Shown one piece after another: positions 8,563-17,652 of a stretch of 43,049 nucleotides of DNA. Positions within the stretch are counted from its first letter, which is position 1. Each line of letters opens with the position of its first letter. The DNA comes from Acetobacteraceae bacterium. Lineage in GTDB: Bacteria > Pseudomonadota > Alphaproteobacteria > Acetobacterales > Acetobacteraceae. A program made the position numbers and the translations under genes. The stretch spans positions 1 through 43,049 of the forward strand of contig JASHOA010000062.1 of the NCBI GenBank assembly GCA_030041375.1. Reading direction: 5' to 3'. Under the pieces are notes generated by a model that searched no databases, was not told the origin of the DNA, and saw only the letters and a list, made by a program, of their open reading frames with translations.

Positions 8563-10176
8563 TTAGCTGACCCGCGGCAGTTCCTCGAACGTATGGAACG
8601 GCGGCGGCGAACTCACCGCCCACTCGAGCGTCGTCGCACCCTCGCCCCAGTAATTGTCCGCCACCGCCTCGTGCGAGGTGAAGATGCGATAGACGACGTA
8701 GAGGAAGATGATCAGCGAGGCACCGGAGATGAACGCGCCGCAGGAGGCAACGAAATTCCAGCCGGCGAAGGCATCCGGATAGTCGGGATAGCGGCGCGGC
8801 ATTCCGGCCAGGCCGAGGAAGTGCATCGGGAAGAAGGTGAGATTGACCCCGACGAACATCACCCAGAAATGCAGCTTGCCCCAGAACTCCGGATACTGCC
8901 GCCCGGACATCTTGCCGATCCAGTAATAGAAGCCGGCGAACAGGCCGAACACCGAGCCGAGCGAGAGCACGTAGTGGAAATGCGCCACCACGTAGTAGGT
9001 GTTGTGCAGCACCTGGTCGATGCTGGCATTGGCGAGCACGACACCGGTCACGCCACCGATCACGAACAGGAAGATGAAGCCGACCGCGAACAGCATCGGC
9101 GTCTTCATCTCGATCGAACCGCCCCACATCGTGGCGATCCAGGAGAACACCTTGACCCCGGTCGGCACCGCGATGACCAGCGTCGCGGCCATGAAATAGG
9201 CGCGCGTATCGACGCTGATGCCGGAGATGAACATGTGGTGCGCCCAGACCGCGAAGGCGATCACGCCGATCGCGACCATGGCATAGACCATGCCGATATA
9301 GCCGAAGATCGGCTTGCGGCTGAAGGTCGAGATCACATGGCTCACGATCCCGAATGCCGGCAGGATCATGATGTAGACTTCAGGATGGCCGAAGAACCAG
9401 AACAGGTGCTGCCACAGCACCGGGTCGCCGCCGCCGACCGGATTGAAGAACGCGGTGCCGAACAGGCGGTCTGTGATCAGCATGGTGATCGCGCCCGCCA
9501 GCACCGGGATCGAGAGCAGCAGCAGGAAGGCGGTGACGAGGATGGACCAGACGAACAACGGCATCTTGTGCAGCGTCATGCCGGGGGCGCGCATGTTGAA
9601 GATCGTGGTGATGAAGTTGATGGCGCCCAGGAGCGAGCTGATGCCGGCAAGGTGCAGCGCGAACAGCGTGAAGTCCATCGGCAGGCCGGGCTGGTACGTC
9701 GCCTCGGAGAGCGGCGGATAGAGCGTCCAGCCGACGCCGGCGCCGGGTGGAACGAAGAGGCCCAGCATGATCAGGCAGAACGCGAACGGCAGCAGCCAGA
9801 AGCTGATGTTGTTGAGGCGCGGGAATGCCATGTCCGGCGCGCCGATCATCAGCGGCACGAACCAGTTGCCGAAGCCGCCGATCAGGCCCGGCATCACGGT
9901 GAAGAAGATCATCAGGAGGCCATGCGCCGTGATCACCGAATTCCAGGTCTGGCCATTGGCGATGAAGGTGTGATGGTCCGGGACGATCAACTGCCAGCGC
10001 ATCAGGAGCGAGAGCGTCCCGGCGACGAACCCGCCGAACACCGAGAAGGTCAGGTAGAGGGTGCCGATGTCCTTGTGGTTGGTGCTGCAGAACCAGCGCC
10101 GGAAGAAGCCGGGCACATGCCCGTGCCCGTACCCGACATGTTCGGCATGACCCTGATAGGCGGCCGACGTAGACAT
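8563..10176 (-). CDS. coxA: Cytochrome c oxidase subunit I (aa3 type, class A1)
   Basis: A 537-residue heme-copper oxidase catalytic subunit with about 12 transmembrane helices. Visible landmarks are the heme a ligand in AHGLLMIFF, the D-channel entrance in [17 protein letters not shown], the CuB and cross-linked Tyr motif [13 protein letters not shown] (with the Glu of the A1 type), the CuB His pair in WAHHMFISG, the K-channel Lys in TGVKVFSW, and the heme a3/heme a ligands in [12 protein letters not shown]. These assign it to proton-pumping A1 oxidases that reduce oxygen to water in the inner membrane. It starts 4 bp after coxB. Confidence 0.97.
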   Translation of the reverse strand: MSTSAAYQGHAEHVGYGHGHVPGFFRRWFCSTNHKDIGTLYLTFSVFGGFVAGTLSLLMRWQLIVPDHHTFIANGQTWNSVITAHGLLMIFFTVMPGLIGGFGNWFVPLMIGAPDMAFPRLNNISFWLLPFAFCLIMLGLFVPPGAGVGWTLYPPLSEATYQPGLPMDFTLFALHLAGISSLLGAINFITTIFNMRAPGMTLHKMPLFVWSILVTAFLLLLSIPVLAGAITMLITDRLFGTAFFNPVGGGDPVLWQHLFWFFGHPEVYIMILPAFGIVSHVISTFSRKPIFGYIGMVYAMVAIGVIAFAVWAHHMFISGISVDTRAYFMAATLVIAVPTGVKVFSWIATMWGGSIEMKTPMLFAVGFIFLFVIGGVTGVVLANASIDQVLHNTYYVVAHFHYVLSLGSVFGLFAGFYYWIGKMSGRQYPEFWGKLHFWVMFVGVNLTFFPMHFLGLAGMPRRYPDYPDAFAGWNFVASCGAFISGASLIIFLYVVYRIFTSHEAVADNYWGEGATTLEWAVSSPPPFHTFEELPRVS

Positions 10177-10180
10177 CCTC

Positions 10181-11140
10181 TCAGTCTCCTTTGCCCGGGC
10201 TCACCACCGGGCGATGCGTTACTTCCGCAACCTTGCTGAGCGCCGCTCTTCCGGTCGTGCCGACCGAGGCAACCGCCGAAACCGGCGGCACCGTACCGTT
10301 CTCCGCCTGCTCCTTCGCGGCAAGCTTGGCCCAGGCGAGAAACTGGGGCAGCGGAACCGCCTGCACCTCGATCGGCATTTCGTGGTGGTTCAGCCCGCAA
10401 ATCTGGTTGCATTCGCCATAGAACGTGCCCGGCTGGTCGATCCTGACCCAGGTCTCGATCGTCTGCCCCGGAATGGCGTAGCGCTGCATGCCGAGGCTCG
10501 GCACGAAGAAGCTGTGGATCACATCGCCACTGGTCTGCAGGACGCGGATATTCTTGCCGACCGGCAGCACCAACGGATGATTGACCGAAAGGAGACGGTA
10601 TTGTCCGGGCTTGAGCTGGTTTGCGGGAATGATGCTGCTGATGAAGTCGAGATTTCCCTGACCCGGATATTTGTACTCCCAGTACCATTGATGACCCGTA
10701 ACATCGATGGTCATGTACGGATCGCTGGTGCGGTTCTGGAAGAACACCAGGCGGAAGGATGGAATCGCCATCCCGATCAGGATCAGTGCCGGAATCACGG
10801 TCCAGGCGATTTCGAGCGGCGGATTGTGGGTGATCCGGCTCGGCACCGGGTTGCGCTTCTCGTTGAAGCGCCACAGCGCGTAGCCGACGAGCACCGCCAC
10901 CAGTGCGACGATGACGACGATGATCGGCGTCACTATCCAGTCATTGAGCCAGATCAGATCCCGCATCGTCGGGCTGTAGCCTGGCTGCAAATCGATCTGC
11001 CATGGGCGTGGCCGGGCGACCACGCCGCCGGCGCCGTCTGCCCAGGCGTGCGGAGCCAGAAGAACGAGCAGGGCGAGGGCGCGATACCAGCCTGGGAGAA
11101 AAGCAGCACAGCGGCGCAGAAGCTGCATCGGCCGATCCAT
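10181..11140 (-). CDS. coxB: Cytochrome c oxidase subunit II
   Basis: A 319-residue subunit that takes electrons from cytochrome c through the binuclear CuA centre. A signal or anchor segment (about residues 20-35) is followed by two transmembrane helices ([20 protein letters not shown] and an [16 protein letters not shown] segment) and a periplasmic cupredoxin domain. The electron-entry aromatic patch is [12 protein letters not shown], and the CuA ligands are in HSFFVPSLG and [14 protein letters not shown]. The C-terminal 50 residues are a non-conserved Ala/Val-rich tail. The start could be Met1 (11140) or Met5 (11128). It is the first cox gene; the promoter is probably in the 144 bp upstream. 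Confidence 0.95.
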   Translation of the reverse strand: MDRPMQLLRRCAAFLPGWYRALALLVLLAPHAWADGAGGVVARPRPWQIDLQPGYSPTMRDLIWLNDWIVTPIIVVIVALVAVLVGYALWRFNEKRNPVPSRITHNPPLEIAWTVIPALILIGMAIPSFRLVFFQNRTSDPYMTIDVTGHQWYWEYKYPGQGNLDFISSIIPANQLKPGQYRLLSVNHPLVLPVGKNIRVLQTSGDVIHSFFVPSLGMQRYAIPGQTIETWVRIDQPGTFYGECNQICGLNHHEMPIEVQAVPLPQFLAWAKLAAKEQAENGTVPPVSAVASVGTTGRAALSKVAEVTHRPVVSPGKGD

Positions 11141-11284
11141 CTGACGAAAATCGCGGCGGGCTCCATCGGCCTGCCTCGGCGCTTGGCCTAACGCACAGGT
11201 TCGCCGAGATCAAGTGGCGATGGACAAGACGGCGGGGCCGGATTACAAAGATGATGGATCTTTCTTTTCCGAGCCCCGGCGGGG

Positions 11285-11971
11285 TCAGTTGTTCGCCAGC
11301 TCCACCAGTGTGAACAGGCCGCCCGGCGGTGCCGCCGTCAGCCGGGCGCGCGCCCGTTCGCCTGCCGCGAGCAGGGCTTCGATCGCAAAGTCGGGATGCC
11401 AGCCGAGCGCGCGGCTGGCCGGTGCCATCGCCCGCTCGATCCACCATCGGGGCCCGTGTTCTGCGGCGAAGTGATTGATGAACAGAAGCGGCCCACCCGG
11501 CACCACCACGCGGCGCATCTCGGCAACGAGGCGGCGCGGATGCGGAACCACCGAGGCGACGAACATGGCAACCGCAATGTCGAAGGAAGCGTCACCGAAG
11601 CTCATCGCCTCCGCGTCCATCTCAGCCAGCATTTCGACGCTGCCAAGCCTCCGCCCGGCGACACGCTTTCTGGCATGGCCGAGCATCTCCGGGGAGAGGT
11701 CGATCCCGGTCACGCGTTTGTCCGGGGTGTAGAACGGGAGCGCAAGACCGGTGCCGACGCCGACCTCCAGCACGCGCCGGCCGGGCAGCCGGTTGATGAG
11801 CGCAACCGTCCGCCGCCGTGCCGGCGCCGAGACGGCGCCGAATACCCAGTCATAGTTCTCCGCCCAACGCCGGTAGGCTGCGAGAACGGCCTCTCTGTCC
11901 AGCGCCGCGCGCGGCGTCGCACGGGGCGATCCGAGTTCGGAGCCGGAATTCAGCGCGTCTCTCATCGCCAA
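11285..11971 (-). CDS. PmtA-like SAM-dependent methyltransferase (phosphatidylethanolamine N-methyltransferase)
   Basis: A 228-residue class I methyltransferase. AAYRRWAENYDWVFG near residues 30-45 and VLEVGVGTGLALPFYTPDKRV with VTGIDLSPEMLGHAR resemble the Rhodobacter-type PmtA enzymes that convert phosphatidylethanolamine to phosphatidylcholine at the inner membrane. The N-terminal 25 residues are poorly conserved, so an internal start is possible. The gene is upstream of coxB in the same direction with a 144-bp gap that could hold a separate cox promoter. An alternative is a ubiquinone/menaquinone-type methyltransferase, but the local motifs fit PmtA better. Confidence 0.75.
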   Translation of the reverse strand: MAMRDALNSGSELGSPRATPRAALDREAVLAAYRRWAENYDWVFGAVSAPARRRTVALINRLPGRRVLEVGVGTGLALPFYTPDKRVTGIDLSPEMLGHARKRVAGRRLGSVEMLAEMDAEAMSFGDASFDIAVAMFVASVVPHPRRLVAEMRRVVVPGGPLLFINHFAAEHGPRWWIERAMAPASRALGWHPDFAIEALLAAGERARARLTAAPPGGLFTLVELANN

Positions 11972-12217
11972 CGTCCCTCACACCTCCGGCCAAATGCCAG
12001 GAGCCGATCGTGCTTGACTGGAATCGCGCAGCGATCCCAAGCGGGAGAGGCCAGCACGTGAATCCGCTCGCTCAGACGAGAGAGAGCGTGTTCAGTCACG
12101 CTGCACACGCTCCAGGAGCGATGCGGACCGCGTCTTGGCCTCGGGGCGCCCCACAGCGCCTGCGCCGGCAGCGCCCGGCAGGTCCCGGCCGGGCGCCGGG
12201 CCGCCCTTCCTCGGACC
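11972..12217. other. Non-coding stretch upstream of the PmtA-like gene
   Basis: Together with the repeat element next to it this leaves about 346 bp without a gene between pmtA-like and cspA. I see no convincing coding frame or RNA gene here. It should hold the promoter of the PmtA-like gene, but I cannot point to clear -35/-10 boxes. Confidence 0.4.
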
Positions 12218-12267
12218 AGCCCGCGATCGCCCGCGGCGGAATCGTCGGAGGGCGTGAAACGCGGGCT
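12218..12267. repeat. Single copy of the 50-bp hairpin-forming repeat (REP-like)
   Basis: This 50-bp segment starts AGCCCGCGATCGCCC and ends GCGTGAAACGCGGGCT. It is nearly identical to the core of the four tandem units at 28044-28282. The ends are inverted (AGCCCGCG/CGCGGGCT) and the inner CGCCC/GGGCG pair extends the stem. It differs from the array core at a few positions (for example AAACG for AATCG). It is followed, as in the array, by an ATAAACCGC spacer and a terminator-like hairpin. Confidence 0.8.
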
Positions 12268-12280
12268 CGCATAAACCGCG

Positions 12281-12319
12281 AGACCCGTCTCGGGCTGCAC
12301 GGTCAGCCCGATCGGGTCT
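12281..12319 (-). terminator. Terminator-like hairpin at the cspA 3' end
   Basis: AGACCCG (12281-12287) pairs with CGGGTCT (12313-12319), and CGGGCTG (12291-12297) pairs with CAGCCCG (12304-12310) around the loop CACGGT; a small internal mismatch separates the two stems. One arm includes two bases of the cspA TAG stop. On the minus strand it is followed by CGCGGTTTATG, a weak T tract. The layout copies the better-formed hairpin behind hcp (28296-28335). Confidence 0.6.
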
Positions 12320-12527
12320 ACTCGGTCTTGGAGAGGTTGACCGCGGCCGTGCGGCCGTTCTGCTGCTGCTCGATCTCGAAGCCGATCTTTTGTCCTTCGC
12401 TCAGGCTCCGCATTCCGGCCTTCTGCACGGCACTGATATGTACGAACACATCCTTGCCGCCGGTATCCGGGGCGATAAAGCCGTAACCCTTCGTGGGATT
12501 GAACCATTTGACGGTGCCCTTCGGCAT
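12318..12527 (-). CDS. cspA: Cold shock protein (CspA family)
   Basis: A 69-residue single cold-shock domain. RNP1-like KGYGFIAP and RNP2-like DVFVHISAV, both needed for binding single-stranded RNA and DNA, are intact, and [11 protein letters not shown] opens the beta barrel. Such proteins act as RNA chaperones that melt structure in mRNA, either in the cold or constitutively. It has GGAGCG directly in front of the ATG and about 196 bp of upstream sequence to gcrA, room for a structured leader as in other csp genes. Which paralogue it is cannot be told from sequence alone. Confidence 0.95.
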   Translation of the reverse strand: MPKGTVKWFNPTKGYGFIAPDTGGKDVFVHISAVQKAGMRSLSEGQKIGFEIEQQQNGRTAAVNLSKTE

Positions 12528-12723
12528 CGCTCCGCAACCTTTCCGCTTTTCCTGGCCGAGGCCGCCACACGGCAGGCCGTCTGCCTTGTGAACCCGGGTA
12601 CCAATGGAGGATCAGCCGCCCGCTCCCCATTCTGCCGGTCCTTCTCGATGAGACCGGCCAGCCTCCGGCGCGGACGATACGCCGCAGCACCGGCCACCGC
12701 AACGGATGGTTGGCGCCCCCCTC

Positions 12724-13248
12724 TCAGGCGGCGTCTTCGCGGCGGTCGCGAACCCGCACGTAGGCAAGCTGCGCATGCGTCGTGCAGTAGGGCTTCCCGG
12801 GCGCCGCGACCGCGCCGCAAAAACGAAAGCCCGCCGTGCCGGGCTCGCCGAGCGGCCAGCAACAGGCCATTTCGCGCCCCCGCGCCGGCCGTTCCGGCGC
12901 GACCTGCCGCGCCGCCGCGGCGGACACACCGGCATCGACGCCGGCTTCCTGGTCGAGCGGCAGTTTGGGCGGATGGGAAATTCTCGGTGCCGGCGGCTCC
13001 GGGCCCTTATCCATCCGGATCGCCGCCAGCGGCGGCAGCGTCGGCCCGCGCGAGACCGGCCGCGGACGATATGCCGGCGCTCCGGGCTCGCGGCGAATCG
13101 GGGAGGGGCGCGGCGGAAGGTTGAGGCGATGCGCCTTGCCGACCACTGCGTTTTTCGACATGCCGATCACGCGGCCGATTTCGGCGGTCGACCGGCCCTC
13201 CTCCCAAAGCCCCCGCAAATGGATGATCAGTTCCTCGGTCCACTCCAT
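12724..13248 (-). CDS. gcrA: GcrA cell cycle regulator
   Basis: A 174-residue protein with the alphaproteobacterial GcrA layout. The N-terminal helix-turn-helix MEWTEELIIHLRGLWEEG, then STAEIGRVIGMSKNAVVGKAHRLNLPPRPSP, binds DNA near CcrM-methylated GANTC sites. A long Pro-rich linker follows, and then a C-terminal cysteine-containing sigma70-interaction module (CCWPLGEPGTAGFRFCGA ... PYCTTHAQLAY). I took the ATG at 13248 because the family begins at this MxWTxE motif; the longer frame upstream to 13416 is not conserved. It supports an alphaproteobacterial host. A 184-bp gap to the divergent MFS gene must carry its promoter. Confidence 0.95.
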   Translation of the reverse strand: MEWTEELIIHLRGLWEEGRSTAEIGRVIGMSKNAVVGKAHRLNLPPRPSPIRREPGAPAYRPRPVSRGPTLPPLAAIRMDKGPEPPAPRISHPPKLPLDQEAGVDAGVSAAAARQVAPERPARGREMACCWPLGEPGTAGFRFCGAVAAPGKPYCTTHAQLAYVRVRDRREDAA

Positions 13249-13432
13249 CTCGTGGTCTCCAGCCCAGTTCGGCCACAACATAGAGTATCCCTTCCAGGCG
13301 AGTGGCTCAACGTCGCAATGCCCGGATGACGCGGAAAACTGTGGAAAACCGCCGGTCGCCAACCGGCCTCTCGGTTGACGGCACCCCCGCCCGGCCCGAA
13401 GCTCACCCACCGGCAATGGTGTAGGGTCGTCG

Positions 13433-14638
13433 ATGGCGCGCCTGCCCGATACGCGGGTGAACTTGCTGATCGCGACGGGGCACTTCCTGTCCCACTTTTA
13501 CCTGCTCTGCCTGCCGCCCCTCTTCATCGCATGGCAGCAGAGTTTCCACGTAAGCTACGCCGCGCTCGGGCTGGCGGTGGCGCTGCTCTCGGCCGTCACG
13601 GCGGCGCTGCAGACCCCGGTCGGCTTCCTGGTCGACCGCCATGGAGCACGCCGCTTCCTGATCGGCGGGGCGGCGCTGATGGCGCTCTCGATCGCGGCCA
13701 TGTCGCTCGCTACCGAGTATTGGCAGATTCTCGCCTTGGCCGCTCTCTCCGGCATCGGCAATGCGGTCATCCACCCCTGCGACTATGCGATCCTCAGCGC
13801 CTCGGTGAGCGGTCATCGCATCGGCCGCGCCTTCTCCTTGCATACCTTTGCCGGCAATGTCGGTTTCGCTGCCGGCCCGCCGCTCACCATCGGGCTCACC
13901 CTCCTGCTCGGTTGGCGCGGTGCGCTGGCGGTGGTCGGGTTGGCGGGCCTGCCGCTCGTCGCCTCGATCCTTTGGCAGAGCAAGATCCTGCTCGACCGAC
14001 CGCCGGAAGCGCCGGCCGGGGTCTCGCCCAAGCTCTCCGGCCGGGCGCTGCTGTTGACGCGCGCGATACTGCTGTTCCTGCTCTTCTACGCGATGACCTC
14101 GATGGCGACCACGGGGGTCCAGGCGTGGCTGATCACGGTCCTGCACCAGGCCCGCAAGATGGACGTCGCACTCGCCTCCTCGGTGCTCACCGCCTACCTG
14201 GTCGGAGTGAGCGGCGGCGTGTTGGTTGGCGGGTGGGTATCGGACCGGACCGCGCACCATTTCCGCCTCGTGGCCGTGCTGACCGTTCCGGCCTCGTTGC
14301 TGTTCTTTGCCGTGGCGTCGCTGCCGCTGCCGGTTGCGCTTGATTTTCTTTGCGTGTTTGCCGCCGGGATGCTGTTCGGCACCAGCCGCACACCGCGGGA
14401 CATGATGGTGAAGGCGGCGTCCCCTCCCGGGCAGGTCGGTACCGTGTTCGGCTTCGTCTCCGCCGGCCTGCCGCTCGGTTCCGCCTTGACCCCGGTGCCG
14501 TTCGGTTTCCTGATCGGCGCCGGATATCCCGCCATGGTGCTCCTGCTGGTCGCGGCGGTCATGGCGGCGAGCGTGCTGGTCGCGGCGGCGGCACGCGGTC
14601 GGCGGCATTTGCGGCCGGTCGCCTTGCCGGCGGAATGA
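13433..14638 (+). CDS. Major facilitator superfamily transporter
   Basis: A 401-residue protein with about 12 hydrophobic segments. VNLLIATGHFLSHFYLLCLPP opens helix 1, and the loop 2-3 signature reads GFLVDRHGARRFLIGG, a variant of the MFS GxxxDRxGRR motif; a second copy, GGWVSDRTAHHF, occurs in the C-terminal half. The opening resembles the fosmidomycin-resistance (Fsr)-like and related MFS exporters of proteobacteria. The transported substrate cannot be determined. It is a single gene on the plus strand, divergent from gcrA, followed by a GCCGGCAAGCCGGC hairpin (14658-14671). Confidence 0.85.
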   Translation: MARLPDTRVNLLIATGHFLSHFYLLCLPPLFIAWQQSFHVSYAALGLAVALLSAVTAALQTPVGFLVDRHGARRFLIGGAALMALSIAAMSLATEYWQILALAALSGIGNAVIHPCDYAILSASVSGHRIGRAFSLHTFAGNVGFAAGPPLTIGLTLLLGWRGALAVVGLAGLPLVASILWQSKILLDRPPEAPAGVSPKLSGRALLLTRAILLFLLFYAMTSMATTGVQAWLITVLHQARKMDVALASSVLTAYLVGVSGGVLVGGWVSDRTAHHFRLVAVLTVPASLLFFAVASLPLPVALDFLCVFAAGMLFGTSRTPRDMMVKAASPPGQVGTVFGFVSAGLPLGSALTPVPFGFLIGAGYPAMVLLLVAAVMAASVLVAAAARGRRHLRPVALPAE

Positions 14639-14944
14639 CCGGGTAGAGAATGGGCGGGCCGGCAAGCCGGCGGCGAACTCTGTCGGCAGATTCGATCCCC
14701 GTCTTCCGATCCGGGGCCGATCGTGCTCGCCAAACGTCGGAACCGAACCACCCGCTTTTGGTTTTTGGGAGCTTTGTGCCCTGTCACCGCACTTGCGAGG
14801 GCGAAGTGATACCGATAGCCTTGAGCGGCTGTGTCTGATCGGCGGTAGGGCAAGGATGCGGCGCGGTTGGAGCAGCCAACGAACCGATTTCAGCAGGGTC
14901 GCCTATAACGTGCCGGTTGAGATTCTGAAGGTGTCGGGGGCGCC
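14639..14944 (+). promoter_or_regulatory. Upstream region of the first type VI block
   Basis: About 306 bp without a gene. Near the left end is a GCCGGC-AA-GCCGGC inverted repeat (14658-14671), probably the end of the MFS transcript. TATAAC at 14904-14909, about 35 bases before the tssK ATG, could be a -10 box, but I see no good -35 partner. I looked for a sigma54 (GG-N10-GC) promoter, which some type VI operons use, and found none I would defend. Confidence 0.3.
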
Positions 14945-16273
14945 ATGACGTGGACCAACCGGGTCGTGTGGGAGGAAGGGATGTTCCTGCGCGCCCAGCA
15001 TTTTCAGCAGCAGGATCGATGGCTCGAAGCCTTTTTGCGCGAGCGGGTAGCCGGCCTCAGGGCGCACCCGTGGGGGCTCGCCGAAGTGTCGATCGACCGC
15101 GATCTTCTCGCCACCGGGCGGTTCGCCCTGTCGGCGGCGGCCGGCGTGTTCGATGATGGAACGCCCTTCCAGTTGCCCGGCGAGACCGACCATCCCCCGC
15201 CGCTCGAACTGGCGGAGGGGACACGCAATGCACTGGTTTTTCTGGCCGTGCCGCTGCGCCAGCCGGGAGCCATCGAAATCCGCGGGCCGGATGCGCTGTC
15301 GGCCCGTTACGAGGCCAAGGAGTTCGAGGCCTACGACACCCACTCCGCCTCGCCCCAGCCGGCGGGCCTCAGGATCGCGCGGCTCGGCCTGCGCTACCTG
15401 CTCGAGACCGACGAGCGGTCCGGCTATAGCTGCATCGGGCTGGCACGGGTGCTCGAGGTCGCAGCCGACCGCAAGGTGAGCCTCGATGAACGCTGGATAC
15501 CGCCCGCACTCGCCTGCTCGGCCGCGGCACCCCTTTCCGGCTTCATCACCGAGCTTGCCGGCATGCTGAACCAGCGTGGCGAGGCGCTGGCCGGGCGGCT
15601 GACCCAGCCGGGGGCGCGCGGCGTGGCGGAGGTGGCCGACTTCCTGCTCCTGCAGTCGGTCAATCGCTGGCAGAAGCTCCTCTCGCACTGGGCGGATTCA
15701 GGCCAGGTCCATCCCGAGGAGCTGTATGCGACGCTGGTGCAGATGGCAGGCGAATTCGCGACCTTCACCGAGTCCGGCCGGCGGCCGAACACCTATCCCG
15801 CCTACCGTCACGAGGACTTGCAGCGGAGCTTTGCCCCGGTGATCGCGGATCTCCGCCGCTCGCTTTCGGCGGTGATCGAGCAGACGGCGGTGGCGATCCC
15901 GTTGCAGGAACGCCGCCACGGCGTCAGGGTCGGGCCAATCGTTGATCGCAACATCCTGCGCGCCGCGAGCTTCGTGTTGGCCGTGCAGTCCGACATGCCG
16001 ACCGAAACCCTGCGCCGGCTGTTCCCCGCCCAGGTCAAGATCGGTGCGGTTGAGCAAATCCGCGAACTGGTCAATGTGGCGATGCCGGGAATCGCGGTCC
16101 GGCCGCTGCCCGTGGCGCCGCGGCAAATCCCCTTTTATGCCGGCGCGAGCTATTTCGAGCTCGATCGGAACTCGCCGCACTGGCAGCAGATGCAAAGCTC
16201 GGGTGGATTTGCGATCCACGTGTCGGGCGATTTCCCAAATCTCAGGATCGAGCTTTGGGCGATTCGCGGCTGA
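14945..16273 (+). CDS. tssK: Type VI secretion baseplate protein TssK (ImpJ/VasE)
   Basis: A 442-residue TssK. The family start is clear: TWTNRVVWEEGMFLRAQHFQQQDRWLE. The shoulder domain follows, and FPAQVKIGAVEQIRELVNVAMPGI near residues 357-380 is the typical neck/head-domain segment. TssK trimers connect the TssF/TssG wedge of the baseplate to TssL and TssM in the inner membrane. Length is normal (about 440-450). It opens the tssK-tssL-tssM-tagF-pppA block, the impJ-K-L-M order of rhizobial imp loci; tssL follows 16 bp later. Confidence 0.95.
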   Translation: MTWTNRVVWEEGMFLRAQHFQQQDRWLEAFLRERVAGLRAHPWGLAEVSIDRDLLATGRFALSAAAGVFDDGTPFQLPGETDHPPPLELAEGTRNALVFLAVPLRQPGAIEIRGPDALSARYEAKEFEAYDTHSASPQPAGLRIARLGLRYLLETDERSGYSCIGLARVLEVAADRKVSLDERWIPPALACSAAAPLSGFITELAGMLNQRGEALAGRLTQPGARGVAEVADFLLLQSVNRWQKLLSHWADSGQVHPEELYATLVQMAGEFATFTESGRRPNTYPAYRHEDLQRSFAPVIADLRRSLSAVIEQTAVAIPLQERRHGVRVGPIVDRNILRAASFVLAVQSDMPTETLRRLFPAQVKIGAVEQIRELVNVAMPGIAVRPLPVAPRQIPFYAGASYFELDRNSPHWQQMQSSGGFAIHVSGDFPNLRIELWAIRG

Positions 16274-16289
16274 GGGAGGAGATCCCACG

Positions 16290-17642
16290 GTGAGCGACAA
16301 TCCCTTTTCGGAGCCTGACGACTCAGACCGCACGGTCATCCGGCCGGTTCCCGGCGGGCGGTCACCGCCGCCTCGACCGCCCGGCGCGCCCGTCGCCCCG
16401 CCACCTCAGGCTGCCGAGGCGCCCCAGCCCGCGGCCTCGGGACCGGAACGGGTCGCGGTTGGCGGCTCGGCCCTGCTGGCGGCGGCGGCACCCCTGCTGC
16501 AGCTCCTGAGCCGGCTCAGGAACACGCTCTCCCAGCCCGATCCGGCCGAGCTTCTGGCCCGCACGGTGCGCGAGGTACAGGGCTTCGAACAGTCGGCACG
16601 GGCGGCGGAGGTGCCGATGGAGCAGCTCCGCCCGGCGCATTACGCACTCTGCGCCAGCATCGACGATGTGGTGCTGAATACGCCGTGGGGCAGCCAGGGC
16701 GCCTGGGCCACACGCTCTCTCGTCTCGACTTTCCATCAGGAGGTGCAGAGCGGGGAGCGCTTCTTCGAGCTCCTGGCGCAGGTGCGCCAGAACCCCGGGC
16801 GGTTCCTGCCCGTGCTGGAACTGATGTATCTCTGCCTCTCGCTGGGCTTCATGGGCCGCTACCGGTTGTCCCCGCGCGGCCCGGGCGAGCTCGACCGGCT
16901 GCGCGAGGAAACCTATGCCACTCTCGCCCGCGCCCGCCCGGCGGCCTCACCCGAGCTTTCGCCGCGCTGGCAAGGTGTCGCGGCAGCTTATCATCCGACA
17001 CGCGCCGTCTTCCCGGTCTGGGTCGCCGCGGTCATCGGCCTCGGCATCATCCTCGGGGTCTGGTTCTGGGCCGGCCGCTCGCTGAATACCCATTCCGACC
17101 AGGCATTCGCCGCCGCCCTGGCGGTTCCCCCGCCTGGGATGCCGACGATCCTCCGGGCTGCCGTCGTCAAGCCTCCGCCACCCCCGCCGCCGCCGGCAGT
17201 GCCGGGCATTCTCGAAACCCTGCGCGGCTTCCTCGCCCCCGAGATCCATGCCGGCCTCGTCGAGGTCCTGGGCACCGAAGCAGTGCCGATCATCCGGATC
17301 GAGAACCAGGGCATGTTCGATTCCGGCAGCGCCACCGTGAGCAGCAAGTTCGTACCGCTGCTGCAGCGCATTGGCGCCGAGCTGAAGGTCAATCCCGGAA
17401 AAGTGGAGGTCCGCGGCTATACCGACAGCGAGCCGATCCACACCGTCCAGTTCCCCTCGAACTACCAGCTCTCGCAGGCACGGGCCGCGGCCGCGGCGGC
17501 GATTCTCGGCCGCACCATCGGCGATCCCTCGCGGATTGCCGTGCAGGGCCTCGCCGATGCGGACCCGATCGCGCCGAACACGACCGAGGCCGGGCGGGCA
17601 TTGAACCGGCGGATCGAAATCGTTCTGATCCGGCAAAGCTGA
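16290..17642 (+). CDS. tssL: Type VI secretion TssL (IcmH/DotU) with C-terminal OmpA-like domain
   Basis: A 450-residue evolved TssL. Parts in order: a Pro-rich disordered N terminus (residues 1-50), a cytoplasmic DotU domain (about 55-220, with HYALCASIDDVVLNTPWG and FLPVLELMYLCLSLGFMGRY), one transmembrane helix (VWVAAVIGLGIILGVWFWA), a proline-rich linker, then a periplasmic OmpA/MotB domain with GYTDSEPIHTVQFPSNYQLS and QARA, where the TD Asp and the Arg should bind peptidoglycan. The start is GTG at 16290, chosen because GGGAGGA stands about 10 bases before it; the open frame to 15942 only overlaps tssK. The OmpA domain would anchor the membrane complex to the cell wall, useful in a system with no visible TssJ. 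Confidence 0.94.
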   Translation: MSDNPFSEPDDSDRTVIRPVPGGRSPPPRPPGAPVAPPPQAAEAPQPAASGPERVAVGGSALLAAAAPLLQLLSRLRNTLSQPDPAELLARTVREVQGFEQSARAAEVPMEQLRPAHYALCASIDDVVLNTPWGSQGAWATRSLVSTFHQEVQSGERFFELLAQVRQNPGRFLPVLELMYLCLSLGFMGRYRLSPRGPGELDRLREETYATLARARPAASPELSPRWQGVAAAYHPTRAVFPVWVAAVIGLGIILGVWFWAGRSLNTHSDQAFAAALAVPPPGMPTILRAAVVKPPPPPPPPAVPGILETLRGFLAPEIHAGLVEVLGTEAVPIIRIENQGMFDSGSATVSSKFVPLLQRIGAELKVNPGKVEVRGYTDSEPIHTVQFPSNYQLSQARAAAAAAILGRTIGDPSRIAVQGLADADPIAPNTTEAGRALNRRIEIVLIRQS

Positions 17643-17652
17643 GGGCTCTGCC

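Noticed and set aside
7579-10239. An 886-codon open frame on the plus strand opposite coxA and ctaB.
   Set aside because: It is antisense to two certain genes with intact motifs; its translation is rich in Arg, His, Asp and Glu, the usual shadow of GC-rich membrane-protein genes.
12724-13416. Longer gcrA reading frame starting at 13416.
   Set aside because: The extra 56 residues have no similarity to the family and would run into the divergent MFS promoter; the MEWTEE start is the conserved one.
14639-14944. Sigma54 promoter upstream of tssK.
   Set aside because: No GG-N10-GC match with acceptable flanks could be found by eye.
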